In this document: positions 43,337 to 52,189 of the stretch, piece after piece
How the letters are laid out: every line of letters starts with the position of its first letter
Numbering within the stretch: position 1 is the first letter of the stretch
NCBI RefSeq assembly: GCF_016863435.1
Contig: NZ_BOOW01000014.1
Coordinates: forward strand, 1-64,000
Reading direction: 5' to 3'
Source: Sinosporangium siamense
Lineage (GTDB): Bacteria; Actinomycetota; Actinomycetes; Streptosporangiales; Streptosporangiaceae
Length of the DNA stretch: 64,000 nucleotides
The notes under the pieces: model-generated
The model's input: the letters and a program-made list of their open reading frames with translations, nothing else
Database searches by the model: none
Told to the model about the DNA's origin: nothing
Program-made: the position numbers and the translations under genes

Positions 43337-44310
43337 ACCCCGCACAGGACATCCCGCAGATCGCCGTGTCGCGGATCCACGAGCTCGACGCGGTGCGCGG
43401 GTTCGCTCTCTGCGGGATCACCTTGGTCAACATCTGGCAACACGCGAGCGGGGAGTCGGAGTTCAACGTGCCCGGCGTGGATCCGTTCGTGATGAACGTG
43501 CTCGAAGGCAGGTTCTACCCGATCTTCGCCTTCCTTTTCGGCATCAGCTTCGCCCTCTTCTTCCGTTCGGCCACGCGGCGGACGCCGCAACCCCGTCTCG
43601 TGCTTCTGCGCCGCTTCGGCGCGCTGGCCGCCGTGGGCGGCGTGCACGCCTACTTCAATCCGGGGGAGGTCCTGTTCTTCTACGGAGTGGCGGCGATTGT
43701 CGTTCTGGTGCCCGCGACGTTCCTGCCCGGCCGGGCTCTGCCGTACGCCGGGGTGGGAGCGCTGCTGGCCGGCCTCTACTTCAGCGCCGGGATCTGGCTG
43801 ATGCCCGGGTTGTTCCTGCTCGGGATGGCGTTCGCCGAGCGCCCGCCGAGCCCGAGGTGGGCTTTACCGGTGTTCGTGGTGGGTGCCGCGGCCTCGGCGC
43901 TGCTCCTCCTGGTGTCGTGGAACACGTGGTACGACATATTCGGCGACACCTGGTATCGCGTGACCAATCCCGTGGTCGCGCTGCTCGGAGCCGTCACCTA
44001 CGCGCTCGGCATCTTCCTGCTCGTGCGCAGGGTCAAGGCGGTGTCCCGGCTGCTCGCACCCGTCGGGCGGATGGCCTTCACGCATTACCTGACCGCGACT
44101 CCGGTCTTCCTGCTGCTGACGCCGGTGCTCGCCGCCGATACGACGCGAATGTCGGTGTTCGCCCTCGCCGGCGCGCTCATCGTGGTGTTCATGGTGTACA
44201 GCCCGTGGTGGTTGCGGAGATATCACTACGGTCCACTCGAATGGGTGTGGCGCTGCCTGACGTGGTGGGAGGTGATCCCCAACCGGCGTCCGCGTACAGA
44301 GGCCCCTTAA
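43333..44310 (+). CDS. DUF418 (YeiB-like) membrane protein
   Basis: 325 aa. The family opening RIHELDAVRGFALCGITLVNI and the C-terminal GPLEWVWRCLTWWEV signature are both present, with about eight hydrophobic helices between them. DUF418 proteins are distantly related to acyltransferases of the membrane-bound type; the physiological role is unknown. GTG 43333 has no ribosome site of its own and overlaps a 9-codon upstream ORF. Followed after 9 bp by the nitrilase gene and probably co-transcribed. Confidence 0.87.
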   Translation: MNPAQDIPQIAVSRIHELDAVRGFALCGITLVNIWQHASGESEFNVPGVDPFVMNVLEGRFYPIFAFLFGISFALFFRSATRRTPQPRLVLLRRFGALAAVGGVHAYFNPGEVLFFYGVAAIVVLVPATFLPGRALPYAGVGALLAGLYFSAGIWLMPGLFLLGMAFAERPPSPRWALPVFVVGAAASALLLLVSWNTWYDIFGDTWYRVTNPVVALLGAVTYALGIFLLVRRVKAVSRLLAPVGRMAFTHYLTATPVFLLLTPVLAADTTRMSVFALAGALIVVFMVYSPWWLRRYHYGPLEWVWRCLTWWEVIPNRRPRTEAP

Positions 44311-44319
44311 AGTGGACGG

Positions 44320-45123
44320 ATGACGAGCATCGCGCTGTGCCAGATTCCCGTCGACGTCGATCCCGCCGCCAACCTCGACCGTGTGAGGGAGGCACTGGTG
44401 GCGGCCAGAGCCTCGGGCGCCGAACTCGCGATCTTCCCCGAGGCCACCCTGACGAGGTACGGCAAGCGCGTGACCGAGCTGGCCCAGCCGCTTGACGGCC
44501 CGTTCGTGACGGGTGTGGCCGACGCCGCCCGGGCCGCGGGCGTCGCGGTGATCGTCGGCATCTTCGAGACGGGCCCCGACTCGCTCGTCTACAACACCGC
44601 CGTCGTCCTCGACGAGGCCGGCACGCGGATCGCGGCCTACCGCAAGATCCACCTGTTCGACTCGTTCGGCGCCCGTGAGTCGGAACTCGTGGCCCCCGGC
44701 GGCACCCCGACCGTGGTCGAGGTCGCCGGGCTGCGGGTCGGGTTGATCACCTGTTACGACGTACGGTTCCCCGAGCTGACCAGGGCTCTGGTCGACGAGG
44801 GGGCCGAGCTGTTCGCGGTGATCGCGGCCTGGGGGGCGGGGCCGATGAAGGAGGAGCACTGGGCCACGCTCGTGCGTGCCCGCGCGATCGAGAACACCAT
44901 GTGGACCGCCGCCGTCGGCCAGGCCCCCAACCTCGCCGCGAGCGACACGTTCGGCATCGGCCGCAGCATGATCGTCGATCCGCTCGGGGTCGTCCGGGTC
45001 GATCTCGGCCCCGCCCCCGCGATCCACGTGGCCAAGATCGACCAAGAGGTGACGGCGACCACACGCGTGGTGCTCCCCAGCCTTGAACACCGCGTATTGG
45101 GAGTCGCCAAGCCCGTAAAATAA
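44320..45123 (+). CDS. Carbon-nitrogen hydrolase (nitrilase superfamily)
   Basis: 267 aa. The Glu-Lys-Cys triad is complete: Glu41 (IFPEATLTRYG), Lys109 (YRKIHLFD), Cys145 (ITCYDVRFPE). The K-x-H-L-F-D and C-Y-D-x-R-F-P-E forms place it with omega-amidase/Nit1-like deaminated glutathione amidases rather than true nitrilases. It probably acts in metabolite repair or amide salvage in the cytosol. It starts 9 bp after DUF418 and precedes two small genes, suggesting one transcript. Confidence 0.9.
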   Translation: MTSIALCQIPVDVDPAANLDRVREALVAARASGAELAIFPEATLTRYGKRVTELAQPLDGPFVTGVADAARAAGVAVIVGIFETGPDSLVYNTAVVLDEAGTRIAAYRKIHLFDSFGARESELVAPGGTPTVVEVAGLRVGLITCYDVRFPELTRALVDEGAELFAVIAAWGAGPMKEEHWATLVRARAIENTMWTAAVGQAPNLAASDTFGIGRSMIVDPLGVVRVDLGPAPAIHVAKIDQEVTATTRVVLPSLEHRVLGVAKPVK

Positions 45124-45128
45124 GGGCC

Positions 45129-45584
45129 GTGATCGAGCCAGGGCGCAGACCGTTGATGCAGAAGGCCATTCCACCTCGCCTGCTCGTCCCCTATCTCTCC
45201 GGCAAGCGCACAGTGATCTCCGGCTACGTCTACCGTGTTGAGGATTGCGCGCCACTGGACTCGCCGCGCTACCTGGTCAGCGGCCTCGACCTGGGGTTTG
45301 AGGGGTCCGAGCTGAGCGAGGGGGTGCCCGAGCTCTATCTGCTGCGCTGGCAGGCGCGTGACGTCGACACCTACTCGGTGCCCTACGGCCCGCACATGGG
45401 CGGCGACTGGAACGACCAGCCGCCGTTCGCCGGAAACGGGTTCACCACCTCGCGCGAGCATGTGGTGCCCCAGTTCCACACCACCCCCATCCCGATCCCC
45501 GCCGGAGCCGAAATCGTGCACATCACCGAGGGCGGCGAGAGTGTTTTCGCCGTCTACGACGGGCTGACCTGGCGACCCGCATGA
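45129..45584 (+). CDS. Conserved hypothetical protein
   Basis: 151 aa from GTG 45129, 5 bp after the nitrilase stop. Protein-like composition with conserved-looking blocks (PRLLVPYLSGKRTVISGYVYRVEDCAPL, YSVPYGPHMGGDWNDQPPFAGNGFT, PIPAGAEIVHITEGGESVFAVYDG). No signal peptide, helix or known motif. Its stop overlaps the next start (ATGA), so the two gene products are coupled and may form a complex. Confidence 0.75.
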   Translation: MIEPGRRPLMQKAIPPRLLVPYLSGKRTVISGYVYRVEDCAPLDSPRYLVSGLDLGFEGSELSEGVPELYLLRWQARDVDTYSVPYGPHMGGDWNDQPPFAGNGFTTSREHVVPQFHTTPIPIPAGAEIVHITEGGESVFAVYDGLTWRPA

Positions 45585-45991
45585 GCGAGCAGATCACCCC
45601 CGTAGCGTCCGGCTTCGTGGCCCACTTCGAAGGCATGAACCACCCCGCGGCACTGGGCCCCGGCCCCGACGACGTCGTGCTGTTCAGCGAGGAGGAGCGC
45701 AAGGGCTTCGAGGCCGCCTCCGGCTATTGGCGCCGTAAGGTGACCCGCTCGGAGCTGTCCTGGCTCGTCATGGTGCGCACCATCGGCGCCTTCGGCGGCG
45801 AGCCGTGCGTCGTCCTCGACGAGGACGACGACGGGCTCCACATCGCCTACACCGGCCACAACGGGGTGAAGGCGGAGGCGCTTGGTTATTGGATGGTGGA
45901 CCACGGGGCATACGAGGTGGTCGTGCCTCGGGAGGAGGTGGTCTCCATCCGCGTCGAGCGGGTCCCGGTGGCCACCTCGCCCTTTGCCTGA
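45581..45991 (+). CDS. Conserved hypothetical protein, coupled to the preceding gene
   Basis: 136 aa, ATG 45581 inside the stop overlap with the upstream gene. Mixed alpha/beta composition with an acidic centre (VVLDEDDDGLHIAYTGHNGVKAEALGYWMVDHGAYEVVVPREEV). No family recognised. A hairpin region follows, so it is likely the last gene of the DUF418-nitrilase operon. Confidence 0.72.
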   Translation: MSEQITPVASGFVAHFEGMNHPAALGPGPDDVVLFSEEERKGFEAASGYWRRKVTRSELSWLVMVRTIGAFGGEPCVVLDEDDDGLHIAYTGHNGVKAEALGYWMVDHGAYEVVVPREEVVSIRVERVPVATSPFA

Positions 45992-46159
45992 GCGTGCTCA
46001 CCGGGCCACCCGCGGTCACGACCGCCGGGTGGCTTCGCCGTACGGCAATGCCCCCGCAGGCCGACGTGGAGGCCCCGCGTCCGGCTCATCCTGGGGCCGG
46101 TCAGCCTGGAAGCAAGGCCACCGGGTGCGTTCGCCGTACGCCTGTCTCGTGCTTGAAAA

Positions 46160-46187
46160 GTGCCCGGCGGTGGTCACCGCCGGGCAC
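46160..46187 (+). terminator. Strong hairpin downstream of the nitrilase operon
   Basis: GTGCCCGGCGGTG (46160-46172), two centre bases, CACCGCCGGGCAC (46175-46187). A weaker hairpin (GCCACCCG / CGGGTGGC) lies at about 46011-46032. Confidence 0.72.
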
Positions 46188-46199
46188 CTCTGCGCAACG

Positions 46200-46511
46200 C
46201 TCAGCCTGCCGCTCTGGTCTCTCCGGGAGAGCACGCTTAAGAGTCCGGCGTTGATACCGGCGTCCGGGCCGAACTGGTCGGGCGTGGCGGCGAAGGAGAC
46301 GGTCCTCGTGGAGTTGAAGCAGGGCGGCAAAGCTGTGTTCGCGCCCGCGCTCGACGACCCGTGGGGGGAGCAGGTGAAGGTCTTCTCCGGCGCCTTCGCC
46401 AAGAACTTCGACCGCGACAAGGCGGCGACACTCATCGGCCGCGACGCGCAGGGCACGGAACTCTGGCGCCACGTGGTGCCGAAGGGCTACTTCCAGGCAC
46501 CTGCCAACTGA
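46200..46511 (+). pseudogene. C-terminal fragment of an unidentified protein
   Basis: From about 46236 the frame becomes clearly protein-like (LKSPALIPASGPNWSGVAA, ETVLVELKQGGKAVFAPALD, FSGAFAKNFDRDKAATLIGR, ELWRHVVPKGYF) and ends at 46511. No start codon with a ribosome site precedes it; the upstream frame passes through the terminator hairpin and looks non-coding. Probably the tail of a lost gene. Family unknown. Confidence 0.45.
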
Positions 46512-46600
46512 CCTGCACGCTGACCACAGGGGACGGCGGCCGGCACGCCGTCCCCTGCTCAGGAGCGCCCGTTACTCTCGCGGAGAACCACGACCCCGGC

Positions 46601-47779
46601 TCATCGGCAGCTATTCGCGGACGAGCAGAATTGCACCTCGGGGTAGCGCGGGGAGGGCTTTTCGAGCAAGCGCTGCGGCTTTCCGTGGAGGTGAAGGCTG
46701 AGGAAGGCTCCGACGTACTTGCGGGTGATGTCCAGCGAGCGGGTTCCCTTCAGGTCGCCGCCGAGGTTCACACCGAGTTGCTGGATCAGCATGTCGTAGT
46801 CGGTGAAGGACGGGTGCAGCGCACCCTTCACCACCAGCCAGCGCTTCCACCCGGTCAGCTGCTCCCAGTCGCGTTTCCACGTGCTGTCGCCCGCGGGGGC
46901 GCCCATCATCATGAACGGTCGCCCAAGTCCGGGTTTGGGGATCGGGAGGAACATGCTGCCGTCCATGTTGATCCCGGCGCGCACCCGGGAGTCCTTCAGC
47001 ATGGTCTCCGGGGCGGCGGCCCCTCCGATGGACTGGCCCGCCATCGCGATTCGGGCCGGGTTGATCAGAGAAGCGCCCTTCCATTTAGGGCCGGCACCGG
47101 TCAGCTGGTCGAGCACGAAGGAGACGTCGACCGCGCGGTTCCGGATCACCTTCTGGCCGAAGTCGTCGGCGCCGGCGTTGTCATCGGGTTCGATCTCGCA
47201 GGCGGCACAGGTGGCGACCCGCCTGCCGGGGAAGGTGGTGGCGAAGTTCTCGTAGGTGTGGTCGATGCTCGCCACCACGTACCCTCTGCTCGCCAGGTCC
47301 TCGGCCAGCCCTGTGAGCGAACTGCGAAGCCAGGTGAAGCCGGGCGACATCACCACAAGCGGCAGACTGCGCGGGCGTCCCGCCGGTTTGGCGTCGATGA
47401 AGGCGTTCGTCCGTGTCCGGCTCAGCGCGTCTGTCGGTATTTTCTCCAGTTCCTTTATCCGCGCCCCTTTCAAAAGCAGCTCCGACTCCTTGGGCGTGAC
47501 GTACGGCGCACGCCGCCCTTCACGTGCCGCCGTCGGGTACCACAGGGACACCATGAGCTCCCTCGCCTTGGCCGTGGGCACCCACGGGTCGGGGCGGGAG
47601 GTGTCGGTCAGGTGCAGGGATGTCGTGCCGACCTGGTGGGGGCCGGTCGGCTTGGGCAGGAAGGGCGTGCCGGCCGCCGCGGCGGGGGCCGGCGCCGAGA
47701 AGGTGGAGGCCATGAGGGCGAGCAGCCCTGCGACGGTGGCCAGCTTTTTCCGTGCGGGGAGGGTGTTGTCATGTGGCAT
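46601..47779 (-). CDS. Secreted lipase/PAF-acetylhydrolase-like alpha/beta hydrolase
   Basis: 392 aa. A signal peptide (KKLATVAGLLALMASTFSAPAPAAAA, cleavage about residue 36) precedes a PAF-AH_p_II-like domain: LMVSLWYPTAA, LPLVVMSPGFTW (oxyanion strand), SRGYVVASIDHTYEN, and the nucleophile elbow GQSIGG with Ser250 (commonly GHSxGG). Candidate partners are Asp273 (NMDGSM) and His322 (ALHPSF). It likely hydrolyses short-chain acyl esters or polyesters outside the cell. Cys191, Cys194 and two C-terminal Cys may form disulfides. Start near a modest ribosome site; ATG 47779. Confidence 0.87.
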   Translation of the reverse strand: MPHDNTLPARKKLATVAGLLALMASTFSAPAPAAAAGTPFLPKPTGPHQVGTTSLHLTDTSRPDPWVPTAKARELMVSLWYPTAAREGRRAPYVTPKESELLLKGARIKELEKIPTDALSRTRTNAFIDAKPAGRPRSLPLVVMSPGFTWLRSSLTGLAEDLASRGYVVASIDHTYENFATTFPGRRVATCAACEIEPDDNAGADDFGQKVIRNRAVDVSFVLDQLTGAGPKWKGASLINPARIAMAGQSIGGAAAPETMLKDSRVRAGINMDGSMFLPIPKPGLGRPFMMMGAPAGDSTWKRDWEQLTGWKRWLVVKGALHPSFTDYDMLIQQLGVNLGGDLKGTRSLDITRKYVGAFLSLHLHGKPQRLLEKPSPRYPEVQFCSSANSCR

Positions 47780-48276
47780 GGGTTGATCTTGCGGCTTGAT
47801 TCTCGGTGCCGACTTCGACCGAAGGACCTGTTACCGCTGTCTCTGCCGTACTTTCGACCGACCGGGTTTCTCACACCTAATCCAGTGCTCGCCAGCAGGT
47901 GGGGCCGAGGGTCTGGAAGGCTTTGCCGCCTCAAGCGTGCGCCGCCATAGAGGCCTGCCGTACCAAGAGCCAAAGGGGTCGATGCCTTAGGCAGCTTCAC
48001 CGCAAGCGCCCGCTCGGGGACCCTGGAGGCCTTTTTTGATCTAGTGCAGCAGTTTCGCGCGGCCACGAGACTGCTGTGGCTGTTCGCTCGCTCTCTGTCC
48101 TTGAGCCGGGGGGCGGAACGCACGGGCCGCCGGGAGCTCAAGGGAAAGGGCGGCGGGAAACGTCGGGCTTGACGGCGGGGGATGCCCGTCTATAGTCCTT
48201 TTTAGGAAGCTTTCTTAACAGTTCACCATCCCGGGACCGCCTGTCCGCAGTAAGTCGACCCGCTGGAGGTCAGCAG
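47780..48276. other. Intergenic region with promoters of two secreted-protein genes
   Basis: About 500 bp between divergent genes. No gene recognised; weak ORFs look non-coding. Contains the palindrome described at 48202-48218 close to the right-hand gene. Confidence 0.4.
48202..48218. promoter_or_regulatory. Imperfect palindrome upstream of a secreted-protein gene
   Basis: TTAGGAA-GC-TTTCTTAA, an A/T-rich dyad in a GC-rich region about 60 bp before the start. It resembles TTAGGAAAGTTTCCTAA-type operators I associate with secreted-hydrolase genes of actinomycetes; identity of the regulator unknown. Confidence 0.4.
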
Positions 48277-48600
48277 ATGCGCATGAGAAAGCACGCCGCC
48301 ACCTTGCTCGCCGGAACCCTCTTCACCATCGCCGCCCTTCTGGGCGGGGCCTCGCCCGCACAGGCCGATCCCTACGCCTGCTCGAGCGGCACGGATTACA
48401 CGCCGAGCGTCCGCTCCTGGTCCTACTGCGACTACGGCACCAGACAGCACCGCGTCGCCGTCTGGTTCACCTTCGCCAACCCCCATGTTGGTGGCTTCTC
48501 CTGGTGGGAGTACGGCCCGTGTGTGAACCCCGGACAGCGCTCCGAGCACACGCCCAGCAGTTTGGGTGCCCTCTCAGCGGTATACTCCGTCAGCTGCTGA
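48277..48600 (+). CDS. Small secreted protein with four cysteines
   Basis: 107 aa; ATG 48277 follows GGAGG by 7 nt. Signal peptide at 1-30 (KHAATLLAGTLFTIAALLGGASPAQA). The mature domain of about 77 residues is rich in aromatic residues with four Cys (YACSS, SYCDY, GPCVN, terminal VSC), presumably two disulfides. The outline (Cys-x-x-G near the N-terminus, W-x-x-C, then W-x-x-YGPC/W) is shared by the protein at 56092, so both belong to one small-exoprotein family of unknown function. Confidence 0.78.
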   Translation: MRMRKHAATLLAGTLFTIAALLGGASPAQADPYACSSGTDYTPSVRSWSYCDYGTRQHRVAVWFTFANPHVGGFSWWEYGPCVNPGQRSEHTPSSLGALSAVYSVSC

Positions 48601-48744
48601 TCCACCTGATGTGGTTCCCTGCCGAGGGCCGAACCCTTTGGCCGGCTCCACTTCAAAGGCTGTTCTCCTCTCCGGAGAGACGTCCCTTGGTGGTCTCGAC
48701 GGAGATCTCCGACGGCCTTATCCCAGAGCCTCTTAAGGCGGCGG

Positions 48745-49071
48745 CTACCTCTCGCCCTCTGCCTCATGATCGCCAGAAGTCCGCTTGGCTTCGCCGTCCT
48801 GACAAAGCCGTTCCGAGATTCGTTCACTCTCAGCTCTCCAAGAGCCGATCATTCCCGCATTCCACCAAACCCTGTGGTCGATCTGCCTGATCGCTTTGAG
48901 ATCGTCGTTCTCGCCAGCGGCGACGATCTCATCGAACGACGGAGAGCTGAAGTTCCCGTCCTCGGGTGGTTCCATGTCCCACATGGCGCCACTCTCGTAC
49001 GAGGGCGGCGCGAGCCACCACTTCCAGGCGCCCTCGGCCGTGACGGCGAAGCCCTCACACCCTCACACGCT
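48745..49071 (-). pseudogene. Fragment of an unidentified protein
   Basis: The frame reads GFAVTAEGAWKWWLAPPSYE, then MEPPEDGNFSSPSFDEIVAA, DHRVWWNAGMIGSW, and stops at 48745. It is protein-like and open from about 49071, preceded by an in-frame stop with no start codon other than the internal ATG 48984. Either a 79-aa gene from that ATG or, more likely, the tail of a decayed gene. No family recognised. Confidence 0.4.
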
Positions 49072-49356
49072 GCGCGATGGAAGAGCGAGCCTCGCCACAG
49101 GCTGGTATGGAATGGGTTCTTGAGTGACTACGTGAGTGACAACGGCCATGGACATGGGCGGATGGCTACAGATCAATATGGACTGTATGCACAGGTGAGA
49201 GCCGGTGCCCATCTTGTTCCGGGGCCCGCGAGGCCTGCCTTGCATGCAGGAGCTCAGGGGTAGCTGTGCCGTACGGATCTCGCTGTCCTCGCGTTGAAGG
49301 GGTTGGCCGACCTCACTTGAGGTCGGCCGAGGCAGACGGCGAACATCGGCCGCCCT

Positions 49357-49822
49357 CTACTTGGTCTTCTCCCAGAACCCCACCGATCAGCGGACGGGGC
49401 GGTTGCCCGTCGGCCCCGAGATGGACCAGCGGATGGTGATACGAGCATTCTTCCCCGCCGGGATCTTGTGGAGTCTGATGGCCATGGGAAAGGAACCCTT
49501 GTTCCAGACCGCGCAGCTGCTGCGTATGCCTGCGTCCCGTCCGTGGATCAGCACGGTGTAGCTGAGGCGCGAGGCCAGGGCGCCCGCGCAGAGCGCATCG
49601 GTGCCGATCGTCCGGTCGGCTGGCACTCGCACGGTCACCTCGGAGTCCTGAGGCCACGCACCGGTCTTGGCGGAAAGTGGCCGGTAGCCCGCGATGGAAG
49701 GGAACGCTTTGACGGCGGGTGGGTCGATCGCCGAGTCGGGCGGGCGTCCACTCGTAGACACCAAAGGTCCAGACCCCGTGCTGGGGATTTATGGGCTTGC
49801 ACGGACTTCCCTCTAGGTACAT
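49357..49822 (-). pseudogene. Frameshifted unknown gene
   Basis: Coding-like sequence begins in one frame (MYLEGSPCKPINPQHGVWTF, GVYEW, from 49822) and continues in another (KAFPSIAGYRPLSAKTGAW, EVTVRVPADRTIGTDALCAG, SCAVWNKGSFPMAIRLHKI) to a TGA at 49387. Beyond that TGA the same frame reads SVGFWEKTK to TAG 49357, so the original stop may have been there. At least one indel and perhaps one nonsense change. Function unknown. Confidence 0.45.
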
Positions 49823-49853
49823 GCATCCCGAGCCCGTCCTGGGATGAGACTCC

Positions 49854-50903
49854 TCAGTCCGACTCAGGGGCCCTGCCTTGGGAGAGAACTCCATGGCGAG
49901 GGAAGAAGAAGCGCCGATACTCGGAGGGGGACATGCCGTACGCGGACTGGAACGCACGAGAAAAGTGCGGTTGTACGGCGAAGCCCCAACGGGCGGCGAT
50001 GGCGCGGATGGGCCGATCAGCCAGGGCAGGGTCGGCCAGGTCATGTCGGCAGCGATCCAGGCGACGTGTGCGAATCCAGTCCATGACGGTGCACCCTCTG
50101 GCTTCGAAGAGCCTGTGCAAGGTGCGGACGGAGATGTGATGTGCTTCGGCGATCATCGCCGGTGCCAGGCCCGGTTCCCCGAGCCGCTGTTGAATGAATC
50201 CCTGGATCTGCAGGTACAGAACCTGCCGGCCGGACTCCGTCGGCAGCGCGTCCGTCGTCTCCATTTCGTGGGCGATGAGAGCCGCCGTCAGGTCGACCAG
50301 CATGGTCGACACGCGGATGGCATCAGACGGCGTATAGCCGCTGAGATCGCGGGCGGTCTGAGTGGCGAAACTCCGCAGCAGCGCGCCGACCCCGCTGCGC
50401 CCGGACAGGCGGGCTCCGAAGAGGTCGCGGGTAACGGCCGGCGCGGCGGGGAGCAGCTTTCGCGGGATATGAAGCGCCAGATAACGGCCGACGCCTGATT
50501 CCCACCATGCCTCATAGGGGACCGAGCTGTTGCCCAAGCAGATATCCCCGGGACGGAATCGGGTCTGACGCTGATCGCACATCAGCATTGTGGAGGCGCG
50601 CTCGTGGAACACCACATGATAGAGCTCCGGATCCGAACGGCGGATCAGCTCGGCACCGCGAGACACTCCCCGGCGAGCCGTACTGCCTGTGGCCGTCCGC
50701 TCTATGGTCACCACGCCTAGGTCTCCTACGGCTATCTTTCCCCAGAAACCGGTGTTCCTGTCGCCGTAAAGTTCCGTCGGCACGATCTCACGTAGTGCCG
50801 CCTCCCGGAGGTAGGCCAGCCCATCGGGCGGCGCGACATCTTCCGTCGAAATCACCGTATGCAAGGTGGATCCCCTTAACCGCGACGTAGCGGGGCCGGA
50901 CAT
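49854..50903 (-). CDS. AraC-family transcriptional regulator (AraC_binding_2 type), second copy
   Basis: 349 aa from ATG 50903. A TTG at 50864 with AAGGGG 7 nt upstream is a serious alternative start and better supported by ribosome-site spacing. The N-terminal sensory domain has LIRRSDPELYHVVF and FRPGDICLGNSSVPYEAWW; the C-terminal HTH pair is LAPAMIAEAHHISVRTLHRLF and RWGFAVQPHFSRAFQSAYGMSPSEYRRFF. It shares this design with the regulator at 22216. Targets unknown; neighbouring exoprotein genes are possible. Confidence 0.87.
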   Translation of the reverse strand: MSGPATSRLRGSTLHTVISTEDVAPPDGLAYLREAALREIVPTELYGDRNTGFWGKIAVGDLGVVTIERTATGSTARRGVSRGAELIRRSDPELYHVVFHERASTMLMCDQRQTRFRPGDICLGNSSVPYEAWWESGVGRYLALHIPRKLLPAAPAVTRDLFGARLSGRSGVGALLRSFATQTARDLSGYTPSDAIRVSTMLVDLTAALIAHEMETTDALPTESGRQVLYLQIQGFIQQRLGEPGLAPAMIAEAHHISVRTLHRLFEARGCTVMDWIRTRRLDRCRHDLADPALADRPIRAIAARWGFAVQPHFSRAFQSAYGMSPSEYRRFFFPRHGVLSQGRAPESD

Positions 50904-51558
50904 GATGAAGCCCGGCAGGGCACTTTCGTTGTTGCACTGGATGATGGACAAAACGCGTCTACGCCCTGCTTATTTCAAAAATCGAGATTCTCGTCAAGGG
51001 GCACGTTGCGGGCGGCATGGCCCTCCGGGGTCCTTCCCGGCCCCAGTTCGGCCGAGCCCCTCGCACAGTCGTCGAGTCGCCGGGCGGTCTTGTGACACGC
51101 GTCGCAGAGAGGCGGGCCGGGCTCCTGTGCTCTGCATGACTGCCGGGTCCGTCCCGGCCTGCCTGCCGATCAACGCGTTCCTTGGAGCTGTGCCGCTTGG
51201 CAGGCAAAGTCAAGCACGTGGCGCTCATTGTCAACGACATATGTGACCAAATCCGGAATCATCTGATTCGCGGGGATTTAGAGGAGTGAAGCGTTTTTAT
51301 GGGCTCTCGGCTATGACGGTAGCCATCGCTGGCGCCGTCTAACCAATCCCGGCTGTATCTGCCTCGCTGGATGGCCCGGGCAGGCCTTTGGGGGCAACGT
51401 GCAGTGCACTTCTGCGACCACCGCCAGCAGCGTTCGTGACTGGAATGCCTTACTCCAGCAGGTCTTGCAATGGCTCGATATTGAACGAAGGTAATCGCGC
51501 GGCTGCCGAATCGGCGCCAGGCCGGATACCCCGACGTCCGCAGAGGAATAGGAGACCG
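50904..51558. other. Intergenic region upstream of the lectin gene
   Basis: About 650 bp without a supported gene. A/T-richer stretches near 50950-50990 and 51230-51300 are the likely promoters for the divergent AraC and lectin genes. Confidence 0.4.
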
Positions 51559-52101
51559 ATGCGCACCAAGAAGCTCTTCGCGATCGCAATTGCCGGCATC
51601 GTCGTGTTAGCCGGCGGGTTTTTCAACCCCGCAAATGCGGGCGCAGCGTTTATCACCACCTGGGTCAGCGTGCAGAGGCCGAACGGTGCGACCGGCACGA
51701 AGGTGCTGGACGTGAGGGACGGTTCCCAGGCGAACGGAGCCCGGGTTCAGATATGGCAGAGGAACGGCTACGCCCAGCAGTACTGGACCATCGAGCGGAC
51801 GGGAACCTCGAATTCCCTGGGCGTCTACCAATTGACCAGCCGGCACAGCGGCAAGTGCCTCGACATGGCCATTGACGGAACGATCGGTAACGGCACCCGC
51901 GTGCAGCAATGGACCTGCACCGGCGCCACAAACCAGCGCTGGATAGCAAGGCCGGTCGTGGCCGGGAACAACTGGGTCTCGCTCGTCAATCAGCGGAGCG
52001 GACTCTGCCTCGACGTCCCGAACTACAGCTACACCGACGGCAACATGCTCCAGGTCTGGCAGTGCCACGGTGACTGGAACCAGCGCTGGAACATCTACTG
52101 A
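51559..52101 (+). CDS. Secreted ricin-type beta-trefoil lectin-domain protein
   Basis: 180 aa; ATG 51559 has AGGAG 5 nt upstream. Signal peptide at 1-27 (KKLFAIAIAGIVVLAGGFFNPANA). The mature chain is a single ricin B/CBM13 beta-trefoil with three Q-x-W repeats: VQIWQRNGYAQQYW, VQQWTCTGATNQRW and LQVWQCHGDWNQRW, each preceded by the CLD-type sugar pocket (VLDV, CLDM, CLDV). No catalytic domain is attached, so it is a stand-alone exported carbohydrate-binding protein. Confidence 0.92.
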   Translation: MRTKKLFAIAIAGIVVLAGGFFNPANAGAAFITTWVSVQRPNGATGTKVLDVRDGSQANGARVQIWQRNGYAQQYWTIERTGTSNSLGVYQLTSRHSGKCLDMAIDGTIGNGTRVQQWTCTGATNQRWIARPVVAGNNWVSLVNQRSGLCLDVPNYSYTDGNMLQVWQCHGDWNQRWNIY

Positions 52102-52189
52102 CATACGGCGACGGCCGGTCCGGTGAGGTATCGACCGGAATTCGCGCAGAGAAGATGCGGATCATTCTTACGGAAGGGACGCTTTGTAA

